Shown here piece by piece: positions 1 to 12,706 of a DNA stretch of 64,000 nucleotides (position 1 is the stretch's first letter; each line of letters opens with the position of its first letter). Made by a program: the position numbers and the translations under genes. Source of the DNA: Silene conica (Eukaryota; Streptophyta; Magnoliopsida; Caryophyllales; Caryophyllaceae); the NCBI GenBank assembly GCA_029255685.2, contig CM055312.2, positions 79,676,369 through 79,740,368 of the forward strand, given 5' to 3'. The notes beneath the pieces are model-generated. The model was not told the origin of the DNA. It searched no databases and was given only the letters and a program-made list of their open reading frames with translations.

Positions 1-14
1 ACAATTTGCTACAA

Positions 15-102
15 AAACAGTGCTTTTACATGGTCCATAAATCACTCAATACTAAATATATTCAGGAAACAGTGCTTTTACATGGTCCATAAATCACTCA
101 AT
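15..102. repeat. 36-bp direct repeat, two copies
   Basis: The same 36 bases occur at 15-50 and 67-102, separated by 16 bp (offset 52). The copies look identical by eye. This is a local tandem duplication in AT-rich intergenic DNA, and no gene is visible around it. Confidence 0.85.
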
Positions 103-1158
103 GGAGGTAAACTATATTAGTTTAATTAATTAATTGTCAAATTCTGTAATATTTGTATCTAAAATACGGTGCATTTGCACGAGAGCTATACTAGTAAACT
201 TAATTGTGTTATTAGTGAACAGAATTGTAGTAACGTTGAATTAATATGATAGTAATCACTCAGCATCGAACTTAGAGTAGTGAAAGTAATAAAGGTAACG
301 TGAGTAGTAAAAAATTTCAATATTAATGTTCACTTTTGAAAGTAACAAACTAACAATAATTACGTCGGAGATAATGAAAGTAACAGTAGTAATAACGAAT
401 GTAACAAAAGTAACAATACTAACAAGTAACAACAGAAGAAATTATATATGAACAATTAGCTAACCAATTGATTTAAGTAAAATATTAATAGTGTTAGTAG
501 TGAATTTGTCTCATAATGTATTTTATCGTAAACATAATTTTGAGATATGTCATAGAAAAATATACTAATGATAAATTTATGAGTTATGCAACTTTAAAGT
601 AGTTTTATTTAATTGAAAATAAATTTTAATGCTAAATAGAGGTTGGCACCAATAGTAGTCTATTAGAGATTATCATCTATGTGAAGACCGTTTGTTAAAT
701 GAACAAGTCTCCCTTGTGACAGATCAAATGTCACTCACTTTTGGGTAGATAAAACAAAAGCAAGAGTACAAAAGGCTTGTCCTTATCTTCCCAAACGGGT
801 TCTATTTTGCCCGTCACAAGCTTGAGACGGGTATTATCCGTCGCAAATGAGAATTTGTGTTGTTAAATTGAGTATGTTGTTATTTTTGGATATTTTACCT
901 TTTAATTTAGTCTTCCTGTGAGACATATCCTGTATCACTGAGTGCCTGAATGGTAACCCTTCATGTCTTCATGATGATGGTTTTTATCGTATATCGTATA
1001 AAAGCTCACTTCCTCTCTCTTTCATGGAGACTGTCTCAAGTGGAGTTATAATAGGGTTTGCATGCCTCGTTTTCTGTGCCCTGTCTCTGAAGGGAACAAC
1101 AAACTTTGTTCATTATCAGGATTGTAAATCAAATTCCCGTCTTGTTCTCTTTTGACAG
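103..1158. other. Intergenic, no clear gene
   Basis: AT-rich DNA. At 250-440 there is a degenerate run of units like AAGTAACAA. At about 690-860 there is a piece with the motifs CCCGTCACAAG and TCCGTCGCAAATGAG. The same motif family recurs near 62830-63010, so this is probably an old MITE-like repeat. A short open segment at 1024-1120 begins with ATG and encodes a hydrophobic stretch, but I cannot connect it to the exon at 1159. Confidence 0.5.
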
Positions 1159-1320
1159 TCTGAAAAAAAGAAGCGAAAAGCTCAAGTGCAAGTGGCAAAC
1201 CGAAAGAAAAGGGAGAAGAAAATTGAGCGAAAGATGGCAGCCGTTGCCAGAGATAGAGACTGGGCTTACAGACTTGCTGAGCTCAAACGACAAGAAGAGG
1301 CGAAGAAAACTGAAGTTTGA
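1159..1320 (+). CDS. Possible last exon of an unidentified gene
   Basis: A pyrimidine-rich stretch ending in TTTTGACAG (acceptor at 1157-1158) precedes an open frame of 53 codons that ends in TGA at 1318-1320. The peptide is very basic and probably helical: it opens SEKKKRKAQVQVANRKK and ends with ARDRDWAYRLAELKRQEE. It looks like the charged C-terminal tail of a small protein. I do not recognise the family, and no upstream exon can be tied to it in the first kilobase. The wider open frame at 1106-1351 in another phase has no family-like features and is probably a shadow. It could be an exon relic. The splice acceptor and the amphipathic composition are the only support. Confidence 0.35.
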   Translation, partial: SEKKKRKAQVQVANRKKREKKIERKMAAVARDRDWAYRLAELKRQEEAKKTEV

Positions 1321-2098
1321 GGATGAAAAGTATTGCCTGCTTAACAAATAACATGTGGCGTTGCCCCATCTATTGACCAGCAGATAATTTTCTCTCAGTT
1401 TTTCGCGTTTCCATCATCTGAAAAGCTCTTATTTTGGGAAGTGTATTAGAGGGTAACATATGACTTGGTGTTATCGAAGGAGGAAAAACTTCCAGGGAGC
1501 TGAAGCCTTTCCTAGAGACCATAGACCATGGATTTGTTCTTTTTCTTTTGAAGCTTAGTTCAGTTACCGGATCTCGATCTTTGAAGGGTTTTTTATTCTC
1601 GATAGTTACTGAATTGTCCCTGCCATAAACTCACCATTTCATGTCATATGTCATGTAAACAACATTGAGGTTGTGCTTCACTTGGTGAAAAACTGTGATG
1701 CACCTTGCCATCTTCTTGGAAACTCGCAAAATTTAGGCATAGCTCACAGGAATTCGAAATGAAGTGTTTATAACCAAAGCAGCCTTTTTTTTTTTTTTGT
1801 TTTTTTTGTTATTTTTTTTTCAGATATTTAAGATCATATCACAATACTTTCTTCGCAATATTATGAGCTGATCCAAAGCAGGGTTAGTATTGCTATTTTA
1901 ATTATAATAAAGGCCTTGAATTGAAAACGGAGAAAAGATGCGAAGAACCCTAGCTGACCCTTCACCTCTATAAATAAGATGCATGCTATTATCACAAACT
2001 CGAATCCTTAGAAATACAAATACAATACTAGTGTTACAAGACTCGTACAAGAAGCTTGAACAGAAATGAAGCGTGAAACAGCTACAAATGAATTGGAA
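1321..2098. other. Spacer between convergent gene ends
   Basis: No coding potential is seen. It holds T-rich tracts at about 1783-1820 and the probable 3' UTRs of the exon at 1159-1320 (plus) and of the carbonic anhydrase gene (minus). Confidence 0.4.
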
Positions 2099-5000
2099 TT
2101 AGCTCCAAAATTCTCGATCTTTTATTGCGAAATTACTGCCTTCTGGGATAGTTCCGTCGCAATCAAGTGTCCATTTTTCGAATGTACAGTCGGTGAAATC
2201 ATAGTAACCCCCATGAAGAGAAAGCTTGCCCTTTGTGACCCTCTCTTTAATCCACGGGTATGTTAGCAAGTTCATCAGTGAATGGTTGATAGATTCCTGT
2301 CAATAAGCATAACAAGCAACAAATTAATTCATATCCAACTCATTTTATTTTGATGCCTTGAATTTTGTTCCACAAATCGCTTTGGTGAGAGAAGAAGAGT
2401 TTAACTCAAGATTGGAGATTCGATTGTCACTCGCGACATAGTGCGCTCATTTAAAAAAAAAACGTTTTGGTGACTTCAGGTTGCAAAATACAGTCATAGT
2501 TCATGAATTTTGATGGTGCTTTTCGCGTGCAACAAGATTACCATACGTAGCCAACTGCCATTTTACTTTATTTCAACATAATCGGAGTTAGCATAGGCGC
2601 AAGTCTTAATTTGCAGGGCACAAAGTGAAATTAGCTCAGAATGTAAGATATCAAGCACCAAAATAGAAATTTTCCATTTTAGTATATCCCATCAAAGCTT
2701 CGAATGAGATTATTATGTACCTTTTCACAATGCTGACATTGTTGATCGATGTCAAGGTGGGATGCCACGGATTTGGTACTGACCCTTGCATTCTTACCAA
2801 CAAAAACCCAGTTTCTGATGAAGCTTCTGACAGAAGAAGTGAAACAGCAAGATCAGAGAATTAGTATATAGCAACTGATTATCCCTACATTTCTATTCAT
2901 GTTTGTTTTAACTCTTTACCTTGAATTTTCATCTTCTTCTTCCAAAGTCATGAGAGCTCGGATTCCTCCACAGCAGCTATGGCCAATGACCAAAATATTT
3001 TCAACCTGCCACGACGAAAGCTCAGTCAGCATGCCTCCTACTGTTACAGTTTCCACCAGGTTGCACAAGCAAACTATACGACCCGTGAAAATTTCAGCGA
3101 GAATTAAATCAACTGACTACTACTTCACACGTTTACAATATAGGAAGCGGATACAGTTAGTGACCCAAAATGGTTTCAAGTCTATGACTAGAGTGAGTTG
3201 AAATTAACCTCGAGAGCATTAACAGAAAATTCAAGTGCAGCTTTGGTCTCTGTAGGGCCACTCTGCATGAAAAACAGAGAAAAAATTAATCACCAAAGAA
3301 CGAAATGAAGAAGACAATAAGGAATTCAACTTGTCATAGCTTCTGTCAATGGAAATAAAAACAATTCGAGCAATGAAGGTACCTCGAAAGGAGGCACTAG
3401 ATTGGCCACCTGGCGCACAGTGAAAGCGTCACCAGGTTGAAGTCCTAGGATGTTGGAAGGGCACACCCTAGAATCTGCACAAGCAATCACAGTGAACTGT
3501 TTTAAACACAGTCAGTTAATACCCTGAATTCATCTCACAGCCTCAAAAAACAGAATGATGATGCAACTTCGACATCTAAATAGGATGTGTCATACATGGC
3601 CATGCCATGTATGACCCAAGATGGTTTCAAATCTATATAATGTAGTATTATTTTCAAAATATGTATTAGGACATCGGAAACAAAACTTTCTGGGTCAATA
3701 CTGTTAGGACTTGGGAGAATGCAACTAAATGGCCGTTAAAAGGCAGACTTCGAGTATAAGGTGTAGCACCAACCTTTGGAGTTTGAATCTTTGCAAGGTT
3801 TTGGAAGTGCTCCAAATTTCCCCTTCACATACCAAACACAAAAAAGAACAATAAGACAAAGCAACTTCACAGGAAATACAACTTTGTTTCATAAAGTAAT
3901 TGTATCGTAGTCAAATCATATTGACACTTACATGTACTTCTCCCGCTTGAAATTCAAGAAACTATGTTTCATGCCACAAAATGGATCACTGCCATTGGAT
4001 GCTTCTTCTATCGTTTTCTCCATTGTACTCTCAGCGTCTGTAGTCAGTGCTTCAGGTATTCTTGAACCTTTTAAGCTCAAAGAAGGTCTAATCCTGTGAA
4101 TTAGAGATAACAGCCAGCTCAGGGACAATAAGTGTTCATTAGTTAGTGGAAAACAGCACACTCCTTGAACAGTCTAAATATGATCTGTATTTGTACAGTT
4201 AAACAAGCAGCGCAGATAAACATTAGCGAATGCAACAATTAGATTCACTGGCGGGGAGCTGATCCAGATTCCAGGCACGCAGCTAAACTAAAAGTTTTAA
4301 GTTCTGAGACTGGGAAAATGCAGGAATGAGAAAAGTTTAAAACTAAGTAGGTACGACTACAACGCCCTTGTGGATTTATCCAGTTCAAATTTCGACTAAA
4401 CTAGATGGTTCGCACCCAGGAATAAGAAAAGTTATGCAAGCAACTTGAAACATTTGGACGGTCCTCATTTTCTGCAATCCAAGTTCAGCTACGAATTTTA
4501 AGGAACAAAAATGATATAATCTGAATCTACGTCAGAGAATAGCAACATTCATACTGACAACCTGAATAAAAAACCAAACGCTCCCCTCAAAATCCTTGAA
4601 TTTGCAGGTAAAAGAACTATAAAGCATAAAAATATTCAGGGAGCAATATGGCATTGACCCAACCTCATCAACGTGCAAAGTGCTTACGACTTAAGTGGAC
4701 CGCTCAATTCATCTAAAGTACATGGTCTTAACTCTTACGGGAACACACTGGATACCAAATTCACTATTCTAAAAAGGACTATCACCCACTCCGGCCGTCA
4801 TTTATTTACCTTTGATTAAAACACACATAGTAAGAAATAAAAAAGTGAGAACAAATGATTGGGACGGAGCGAGTAAACAAAACAGGTAAACCAATGAATA
4901 GAATTCCTCGATTACATAAATCCAGCATTGTATGATAAAAGAATGGACTTTCCAACTGAAAACAAAACGTACCTGGAAAAATGAGGCGATAATCTCAAAA

Positions 5001-5262
5001 GGGTAAGCTCGTTGACTCCCAATTTCAACGTGGGCCCGAAAATCTGTACACAAAAAACAGCAAATTAAACACAACCCACATATCATCCTTCACAAATTCT
5101 TGTCTAAAAACAAAAAAAACAGGAATTTAAACATAATAAGCCATTAATGATTGTTGAAAATAAAAAGAAAAGAGAAGAAATGAAGGAAAAAGTAGGAAAT
5201 ACTTTGGGGGTTTTAGGAAGATCAAGGGAAGAAGAAAGTTGAGAGAAATGGTGTAAAGCCAT
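2099..5262 (-). CDS. Beta-carbonic anhydrase, BCA5-like, 9 exons
   Basis: Zinc enzyme for reversible CO2 hydration. Exons (genomic): 5203-5262, 4973-5043, 3932-4093, 3774-3822, 3383-3496, 3209-3262, 2920-3005, 2721-2826, 2099-2296. All introns are GT-AG and the phases join into 299 residues, normal for a plastid-type plant beta-CA. The ATG (5260-5262) opens a Ser/Thr/Lys-rich leader ([12 protein letters not shown]) typical of organelle transit peptides. Residues 120-125 are CADSRV (zinc Cys120, Asp122/Arg124 dyad) and residues 178-184 are GHSCCGG (zinc His179, Cys182). The C-terminal part contains [15 protein letters not shown] and ends KDREFWS. The divergent N-terminus and the segment [20 protein letters not shown] fit the BCA5-like branch better than the abundant BCA1 type. 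That subfamily call, and a plastid location, are inferred; the enzyme family is certain. Exon 1 and the short exon 4 rest on phase and splice sites. Confidence 0.93.
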
Positions 5263-6433
5263 AGACAAGAAGAAGAAAGAGAGAAGGAATCAAATAGTAG
5301 TGGTCTGGTATGAAATAAAGTTGTGGTTGCGAGAAAATGGGAGATTTGAAAATGTAAAACTTTAATAAATACTAGTATATGTTGATGGATCATGCCTTTT
5401 TTAATGATGCTGTTCTTGGTTGTCAAAACAGGTAGAAATAATGTAGTTGAGATTAGGTGTTCAATTCTAGATCTCGTTCTTTGTGCTGTACGCCTCCAAC
5501 AATGACGGAGAAACCTATGTCATGTCATCTCACTCTTACTCTTACTCTTACTGTGTCACAGTAACTCTCACTTTTTTAAATATCTATTTTGGGTAAAATT
5601 TAATTGTACACTTTGTCTGCATAGTAGTCTGCCAAATCTGGTGTTAGCCTCTTACCCATTACCAAATCATTTCCACCTTCATCCTTTTTAACTTCTCTGC
5701 TGTCAAAACTACTACGTACACTACGGGGAACTATTTATCAAGGACATATTTATCCTGATGCGATGCGGGCACATGACTTTCTTTATGAATTCTCATTTGT
5801 GATTGTAATATGCATCGTAAATAATTCTATGTTGTTTGGTTACTATAGCGCACATTGGTAGAATAGAGTAAAAAATCTATTTTGTAAACTAGCTTATTCA
5901 TCATATCACAAATAATTCTAGGATAGAACATTGTGGATCGATCTCTTACCCTTCTGCTTCTATAAACCGAGTGCAAAGTACTCAACACATATATTTCTCT
6001 CCATCAACATACATGTTACTTTTTTAATTTGGAGAAATAACGTTCAAATGCTCTAAGTATGATTATTGGCCATCAACCTACATGTAACCGTACTTTTTTT
6101 TAATTTGGAGAAATAACGTGACTTCAAATGCTCTAAGTATAATTATTGGCCACATATCTTAAAGTTTTAAAACTGTGATAGTAACTTTTCACTGACTTTT
6201 ATTATTATTATTATTATTTTATTGTTTAAACTCATCTTTGACCGACCTCATACTTAATATATTATCTCTCAAATTCATCTCAGATTCTACCTTTCCACGA
6301 CACTTTTCTTGTGAGGTTTTGGATAAAAAAGAAAATAATACTTTTAACACGTGAATACGTGATAACCATTTATTAATAATGTTGACGGATCTTTTCCTAG
6401 GACTTATCAGTCTTATTTCAAAACTACCAACAA
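5263..6433. other. Upstream region of carbonic anhydrase; no gene
   Basis: It includes the probable promoter and CT-rich leader of the carbonic anhydrase gene (read leftward). A short ACTCTT-type simple repeat lies near 5527-5550. A nearly duplicated segment, with GGAGAAATAACGT followed by TCAAATGCTCTAAGTAT, occurs at about 6030-6070 and 6105-6145. No coding signal is seen. Confidence 0.4.
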
Positions 6434-6464
6434 TCAATATATATACTTAAAAGAAGAACTTTTC

Positions 6465-6835
6465 GAGCGATTTTATTGGCTATTGGTTTAGAGTAATTTC
6501 ATTGGCTATTACTTTGTTTAAATAAATTATTAAGTATATAAATAAAAAGATAATTAAATAGTAATAAAATATCAGTTAGATAATTATTGTTTTTAGAGCG
6601 ATTACATTGACTATTACTTTGTTAAATAAATTAAGTATATAAATAAAAAGATAATTAAATAGTAATAAAATATCAATTGGATAATAATTGCATTAGTTAA
6701 TAAAATAATTGATTTCATTAGTTATTGTTTTAGAGCAATTTCAATTGGCTATTACTTTGGTTAAATAAATTAAGTATATAAATAAAAAGATAATTAAATG
6801 ATAATAAAATATCAATTGGATAATTATTGTTTTCA
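6465..6835. repeat. Three ~130-bp AT-rich repeats inside the Helitron
   Basis: Three imperfect copies share TATTACTTTG, then AAATTAAGTATATAAATAAA, then AGATAATTAAAT and AAAATATCAATTGGATAAT. They lie close to the Helitron 5' end and do not look coding. Confidence 0.75.
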
Positions 6836-7279
6836 GAACTAAAATGTATATTATACTTACGATTACTTATTAACCGACTAAATTGAATTATTGGTGTATG
6901 ATAATGAAACTCTATGTGTTTAATTTAATTGATACAATAGGCTGTAGTGACAAAGCTAATTAAGCTAACTCTATCAAGTTACGGGTCATAAATCAACAGA
7001 ACAAATGTGATTTCTTTCTCATAAAAAAGTAATTGTACATAAATTTTTATTTATTAAATAATAGTTATTCTTTCATTTTAATTATAATTTCGCGTAAGAA
7101 AAAAAGTAATCAGAATAAAAAGTACAATTTATTATAAAATAATCGATTGTAAATTAAGAGTTTTGGTACCGTAAAGTTATGTTATAATTTATTGTTTTCT
7201 TTCTCTTATTTAATTAAAAGTATAAATAGATGTATTGATAAATATATTAAGTACTTAAGTTTACGAGGTATAATTAAAA

Positions 7280-8290
7280 CAAATACGAGCTACATAATAC
7301 AAACACATAAGAATATGAACTAATGTAAAAAAAATACGATTAAAAAATACGAGCACAAAACAATGCAAGTTATTAACCTAAGAATACAAGCTAATATAAA
7401 AATAATACGAACTATTAAGCTAAGAATACGAGCTAATGTAAAAACAATACGATCTATTAAGATAAGAGGGGCTTTAAAATACGAGCACAAATAAATACGA
7501 GCTATTAATATAAGACGAACTTCAAAATATGAGCACATAATGAATACGAATATGAGATTAAAAGGATCACGGACTTAAATATACAAGCACATAAGAATAC
7601 AGCCTATAAAGATGATAATACGAGCTAATATAAACAGAAAACGAAAACACGAGCTAATATAAACAGAAAACGAAAACACGAGCTAATTGAAATACTTCTC
7701 GAGCTAAAAAAATAGAACCAGATTTGCAATACGTCAAATTTCATGATATAATAGGCACCTAAGATTACGATGTATAATAAAAACAATACGAGTTACAAAA
7801 TACGAATATATAAGAAATAAGAGCTAACGTAAAACTAATAGAACTTAAGTGAATCAGGAACTAAAAAATACGGGCACATAAGAAGGCAGGCTATTAATGT
7901 AAGAATGCGAGCTAATAGAGATATTAAGCTAAAAATACGAGCTAATGTAAAAAAATGTGAGTTATTAAGATAAGAATACGAGCTAATGTAAAAAACATAC
8001 GAGCATATTAGAGGATCAAGAACTTACAAATACGAGCATATAAAAATACGGGTTAATATAAAAAGAATATGAGCCAATATAAAAAGAATACGGGCTAATA
8101 AGATAAGAATACGAGCTAATGTAAAAAGTATACGAGCTAATAAGATAAGAATACGAGCTAATGTAAAAAGTATATGAGCTAATAAGATAAGAATACGAGA
8201 TATTAAGATAAAAATATGAGCTAAAGTAAAAAGAATATGATCTAATGTAAAATAAAAATAGGAGTTAATATTAAAAGAATATGAGCTTCA
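7280..8290. repeat. Degenerate minisatellite, TACGAGCTAATGTAAAAA-like
   Basis: About one kilobase is made of diverged tandem units of roughly 20-30 bases around AATACGAGCTAATGTAAAAA. Spacing varies and neighbouring units share variants. The open frame it leaves on the minus strand (7320-7538) reads as a repetitive hydrophobic peptide and is an artefact of the repeat. Confidence 0.75.
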
Positions 8291-8670
8291 ACTATCTTCA
8301 TATATTGCAAATATTGGATAAAAAATTTCTTCAAGATGATGCTCAAATGAAAAGTATAGAAGTTATTATAAAAATATATGTACTTAAAATATTATTTTGA
8401 CATTGATGCGTAATATGTAAGTGTCTTTCCAAAACTATTGAATTGGAGGTACATGTTTCCGTTTCCGTTGAAATTTCATGCACTTTCAACGTTCCATGTT
8501 GTTCCGATGATGATAAATATGATATTTCATTAGCTATAAAAAACAATCATACTTAAATTATTCTCTATATATGCTTATTATTCTAAGTATTTTTAGAAGA
8601 TTAACTGACGATAATTACTTTGAAACCATGTCAAGATATTACCCGGGCAACGCCCGGGCATGAAATCTAG

Positions 8671-9601
8671 TCTCTTTACTATAAAAGGAGTAGAAAATCA
8701 AGGCTTCCTATTGGTTCTTCATTTTAAAGTTAAAAAAATAACTTCTTTTTGTAGGCCCCCACATGTTTTACACTCAAATTAATTTTTTTTGTGATTCCAA
8801 ATTTAATAACACATCCTATGCAACATCATACATTATACATTTGTTATTACTAATACTATATAATATAAACATTCAAAAATTACAAATTAAATAATTACAA
8901 ATACCAATTAACTATAATAAAAAAAAATCTTCGCTGAAAAAGTTAAAACATTTTCTATGATATTAACAATATAATATAAAAAAAATTACAACCTAGATAT
9001 TACAAAATATTACTTCGTATTGGAGTACATCATTTATTATAGAAAAAATTCGATTGCTTTCAGTCTTTTAGGTACAAAAATAATTCCTATATATACACGG
9101 ATGAGTTATTGATAATATGAAAAGAAATGGTTGAGTGAGTTTGATTATAGGAAAAAATGGATGGGTTATCGATAATGTGATAACTACAATTAACATTGGG
9201 GTACAGGCAAGTGGAGATTGGTAATATAATCACTTTTAATACTAATTGTAGGCAAAATACTAACGTAAAAACAAAATTGTTGAACCTCCTCCTTAGACCT
9301 GGTAAAATGGACAATAAAGTCAGTTTATTTGATCGAACCGGGTTATTTCGGGTTTGAGTTATTTTTGAGTCAATTATTATCAAGTTATTTTATGTCATTC
9401 AAATCATCTTTAAAAAAATCTCAAATGCCGAAATCGTTTTAAACATTTTTTTCTCAAAAAAAGAAATTACTCAAAAACAACAATAATTACTGGAAAATTC
9501 TTAATCAATAATATTTTTATAAAAGATAACCGTGATCACCAATATTTTTTAGCATGGATTTAAAAATCACCCGTGCATTATTAGCACGGGATTAAAATTA
9601 G
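8671..9601 (+). mobile_element. Second Helitron, abutting the first
   Basis: It starts TCTCTTTACTATAAAAGGAG, a Helitron-like 5' end. It ends with a hairpin CCCGTGC, loop, GCACGGG (9570-9590), then TTAG and a T at 9602; TTAG is a one-base variant of the usual CTRR. Its first T is the target T of the upstream Helitron, so the two lie head to tail with no bases between. There are no coding domains. Confidence 0.65.
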
Positions 9602-10067
9602 TTTTATATTAACTCAATAATCACTTTGAATTTGCTGAATTGGGATTTGGGACCACCAATAGCACAAATCTACATGCCAAATTGCCAAGATGGTCATAGA
9701 TCTCATACGCTATAAACACATCAATATGACTTGCGTGCCGTATACAGATAGAAGAAACCGAACCGGACTCCCTCCATTCCATTTTCTATAAACAGATGGT
9801 TCAGATCAAATATTGTGATACGTCAATAATTATAATTATTTTATAAAAATAACATTTTTATGGAAGAAAAAAGAAGATATATTAAAATATAAATTCATAA
9901 AACAACACGTATTTTCCAGTTGCACATCTAATCTAATAAATAAATCATTTTCAGACGCGAAAAAAATGTATAAATGCCACTCTGAATGGCATTTTTGTTT
10001 CCTAATTTGGTGCAGCTATCTAATCTTATGCATATCTCATTTGGAATTATTTTTCACGTACGATCTC
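9602..10067. other. AT-rich intergenic DNA
   Basis: No gene is seen. The end-like motif CTCCCTCCATTCCATTTTCT at about 9769 resembles one terminus of a Stowaway-type MITE, with no matching second end nearby. Confidence 0.35.
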
Positions 10068-10866
10068 TACTTTTTCACATACATTTTTTTCATTAATTTT
10101 CCACCTTATACTCTTTTACCTAAACCTAAGCAAACCAACCTTCAAGGCTTCAACTTACTCTTCAATAAATTTTATCCCCTAAAATTTAATCTAATTACTC
10201 AAAAACATAACAATGGATCTTAATTTCCGATTTGTAAAGCAAATTAGTTGTTTATTAATTACTAATACGTCTTAATGAAACATTGTTTTATTTGGTTATA
10301 TAGAAAGATAAAATAAGGGTTTATGGTCAGTAAATAGTTGGTGGTGCTAGCTTGGTGATTGATGCGGTGGTTACGGTGGTGCACGGAGGTCAGATTAGTG
10401 TTAGTGTGGTGGGTGAGTTGCAAGTGTGGGTGGGTGAATCTGAAGGTGGCCCGATCGGACGAGTTTGGTGGTTGAGCCCAGAGGCCGCAGGTGATGCGTT
10501 GCAGGAACGGGTGGTGCGAGTACTAGCGGGTATATGTGTGTCATCCGACAAGTGGTCCAGTGGTGTGATTCCGGTGGGTTAGTGACTAGGTGGTCCGGTG
10601 GTGAACAAAGGCTAGAAGGAGATTTGTGCGTGAATATGTTTGGTGTTTATTTTTTTTCTTTTAATTTTTTTAATAACATAACCAGTGGGAGAAGGAGAAG
10701 GATAAGTCGAGGTTGATCGGTGACAACCGGAGCACGGGAGGTGAACAGAGGTTGTGTTGAGTGGTGAAGGGGGAAACAAAACTCATTGAGCGAGAGTTGA
10801 AAAAACAACAAGGATAAAAATGTAAAAGACGTATATGAAAGAGTAAAATCCGTATGTGAAAGAGTA
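10068..10866. mobile_element. TIR element, GTACTCTTTCACATACG family, copy A
   Basis: The right end, read on the minus strand, is GTACTCTTTCACATACGG followed by a second ACTCTTTCA block. The left end has CTACTTTTTCACATAC. Similar ends occur at 16965 and at 26341/27126. The interior is GT-rich (10340-10620) with short open frames that look non-coding. No transposase is visible, so this is a non-autonomous element. The boundaries are approximate and no TSD was identified. Confidence 0.5.
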
Positions 10867-11701
10867 CGACCCATCTCATTTGAACAAGTACTCATGATTC
10901 CGAACCTAAACTGGGAATGCCAACTTCTTTGCCTTATCATTCAACGTCTTGTTCCTGTTCGCGTGTCCATGGTTTTTCTAGCTCCTTTGTTGTGAAGTCC
11001 GTCCTAATGTCCTGTAAACCATTTTCAAGGGTTGTCCTAAGGATGACTGCCCTAGGCCCTAGCCCCTAGCCCCGAATAACTATTATTGAACAAACCTAGC
11101 CAACAATGCGACCAAAACCCAGTAAAAGACTTCCAAAAAAGAAGCAAGCTGTCTGAAGTGAGTTTGATCTTGAAATCGGCCAAAGGGCAAATCTTGGCCA
11201 ATGCACCATTGACTGTCAAATTACGCATACATTTACCTACAAAACCTCAATCGCGCAAAGAACAACAGTAGTTTGAGCAACAACGGACATGATCTATATA
11301 TGCTTAGACATGACAGGTGACCAGACTGACATGATCATGGATGCTAGCAAACTCAAACTCAAACTCAAACTCAAACCCAACCAATCCATACCTATCTTAA
11401 GGTCTATGCATGATACAACAAATGACTTGATATCCGAGCACTGGTAAATTAACCGGCTTCTAGGGAAAACACTAGCAAAGCAAATTACAATTTGTCCAAT
11501 AAAAGAGAGATTTGAAGGGAAATCTTCTTCCCTCCGTTCCCCTCTTTCCTTCCATCATGTTCCCTACTTGCCTTCCCCACTTCCCTCCCGTTCTCTTCCA
11601 TTTAGGTATCGGAACTAGCCTTAGCCCTTAGGGGACCCTAGTGCTCCATTTGAAGGGAATATCTCAGGCTGCAATGTAGTTGGTCAACTTCATTACCACC
11701 A

Positions 11702-11845
11702 ATGAGATTTCTCAATTACATCCTCTCCCTCCGCTCCAACGCCTCCGAACTCTTTGATCTCCTTATAGAGTTGTTGCCGCTTCACCACATGCCTGTCCTC
11801 ACTGACGCCGCTCAGCTCCTACAGAGTCGAAGATGGAGGACTTAG
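11702..11845 (+). CDS. Small open frame of 47 codons, unknown
   Basis: ATG at 11702 opens a peptide beginning MRFLNYILSLRSNASELF and continuing with a Leu-rich segment LLIELLPLHHMP to a stop at 11843-11845. The region is GC-richer than its flanks and the peptide looks helical. It could be the remnant of a captured exon or a chance frame. No splice sites extend it convincingly and I do not recognise a family. Confidence 0.2.
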   Translation: MRFLNYILSLRSNASELFDLLIELLPLHHMPVLTDAAQLLQSRRWRT

Positions 11846-12706
11846 TAGTTGAACCTAGATTACCGGTTAGTCGGTTACCCTTACACTTCATATTAACTCT
11901 CACATGCATGTTTTAACACCACTTGGCAGTTGGCACTTGGCACTTGCCCAACACTAGGATGGTCCTGCATAAAAATAACTTCCATATCTACAGCAACAGC
12001 AAAGCCTATTTGAGGTCAGCTCACATACAACATATTATATACCCGTTAACGAGAGAAAAAGGAAAACATGAAAAAAAAAAAAAAGTGAATTAAGATAGGT
12101 GGAAAAGAAGTGAAGAGAAGAAAAGGAAAAGACATACTGAGTAATAAATACGTAACTAAACGAGCAAAACGAGCCCTCCATACATTGCCTAAAAGAAAAA
12201 GAAGTGGCAGTTGATCTCACTTGTAGGACAGAGCTTATAACAATCATTTGGAAGGTCAACTAGGAACAGCCTGATAAAACACTGAAGGCTAACATCATAC
12301 AACAGAGAAGTATCACGGTCTTCACTCTCCAGGGAATCACTGACATATTCTAAAATATTGGTTTCAGAAATTCATTTATCTCACTTCCGTTGCCATATAG
12401 AAGAGAAGATGAGGCTTCTCACACAAGTTTACCATGTACTACACAACAATCAAACACTACAACTTAGCGCTCGCTTAGAATGATGGTGATTACTGTTTCA
12501 TTTGACTGCATACATTTTGCAAAATATGTGAGGGGTTTTTTGAAATTTTATTGCATACGTTATGCAAAACATGTGAGGGGATTTTGAAAAACGTAGACAA
12601 GCAAATGAAATAGAGGAAGTATTAGCGCAATAGAGATCAAATAAAAAGAACCAAGGAAAGTAATGGTGGCGAAGGGAGGAAACGAAATGGTGGGAAAAAT
12701 ATTACA

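Larger units (their letters stand above)
6434..8670 (+). mobile_element. Non-autonomous Helitron (first of two in tandem)
   Basis: The element begins TCAATATATATACTTAAAAG directly after an A (6433). It ends in CTAG (8667-8670) followed by T, which is the Helitron A|T target pattern. About 9 bases before the end is a strong hairpin: CCCGGGC, a 3-base loop, GCCCGGG (8642-8659). These are the three structural hallmarks of Helitrons. No Rep/helicase frame is visible, so it is non-autonomous. Inside are three ~130-bp repeats (about 6465-6835) and a long degenerate minisatellite (about 7280-8290). Confidence 0.8.

Noticed and set aside
1024-1140. First exon encoding a hydrophobic peptide joined to the exon at 1159
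   Set aside because: The only donor nearby would give an intron of about 35 bases, too short for plants, and the joined frame would hit a stop.
10352-10582. GT-rich frame of 76 codons as a gene
   Set aside because: Valine/glycine-rich translation of a low-complexity interior of a TIR element; no domain and no splice sites.
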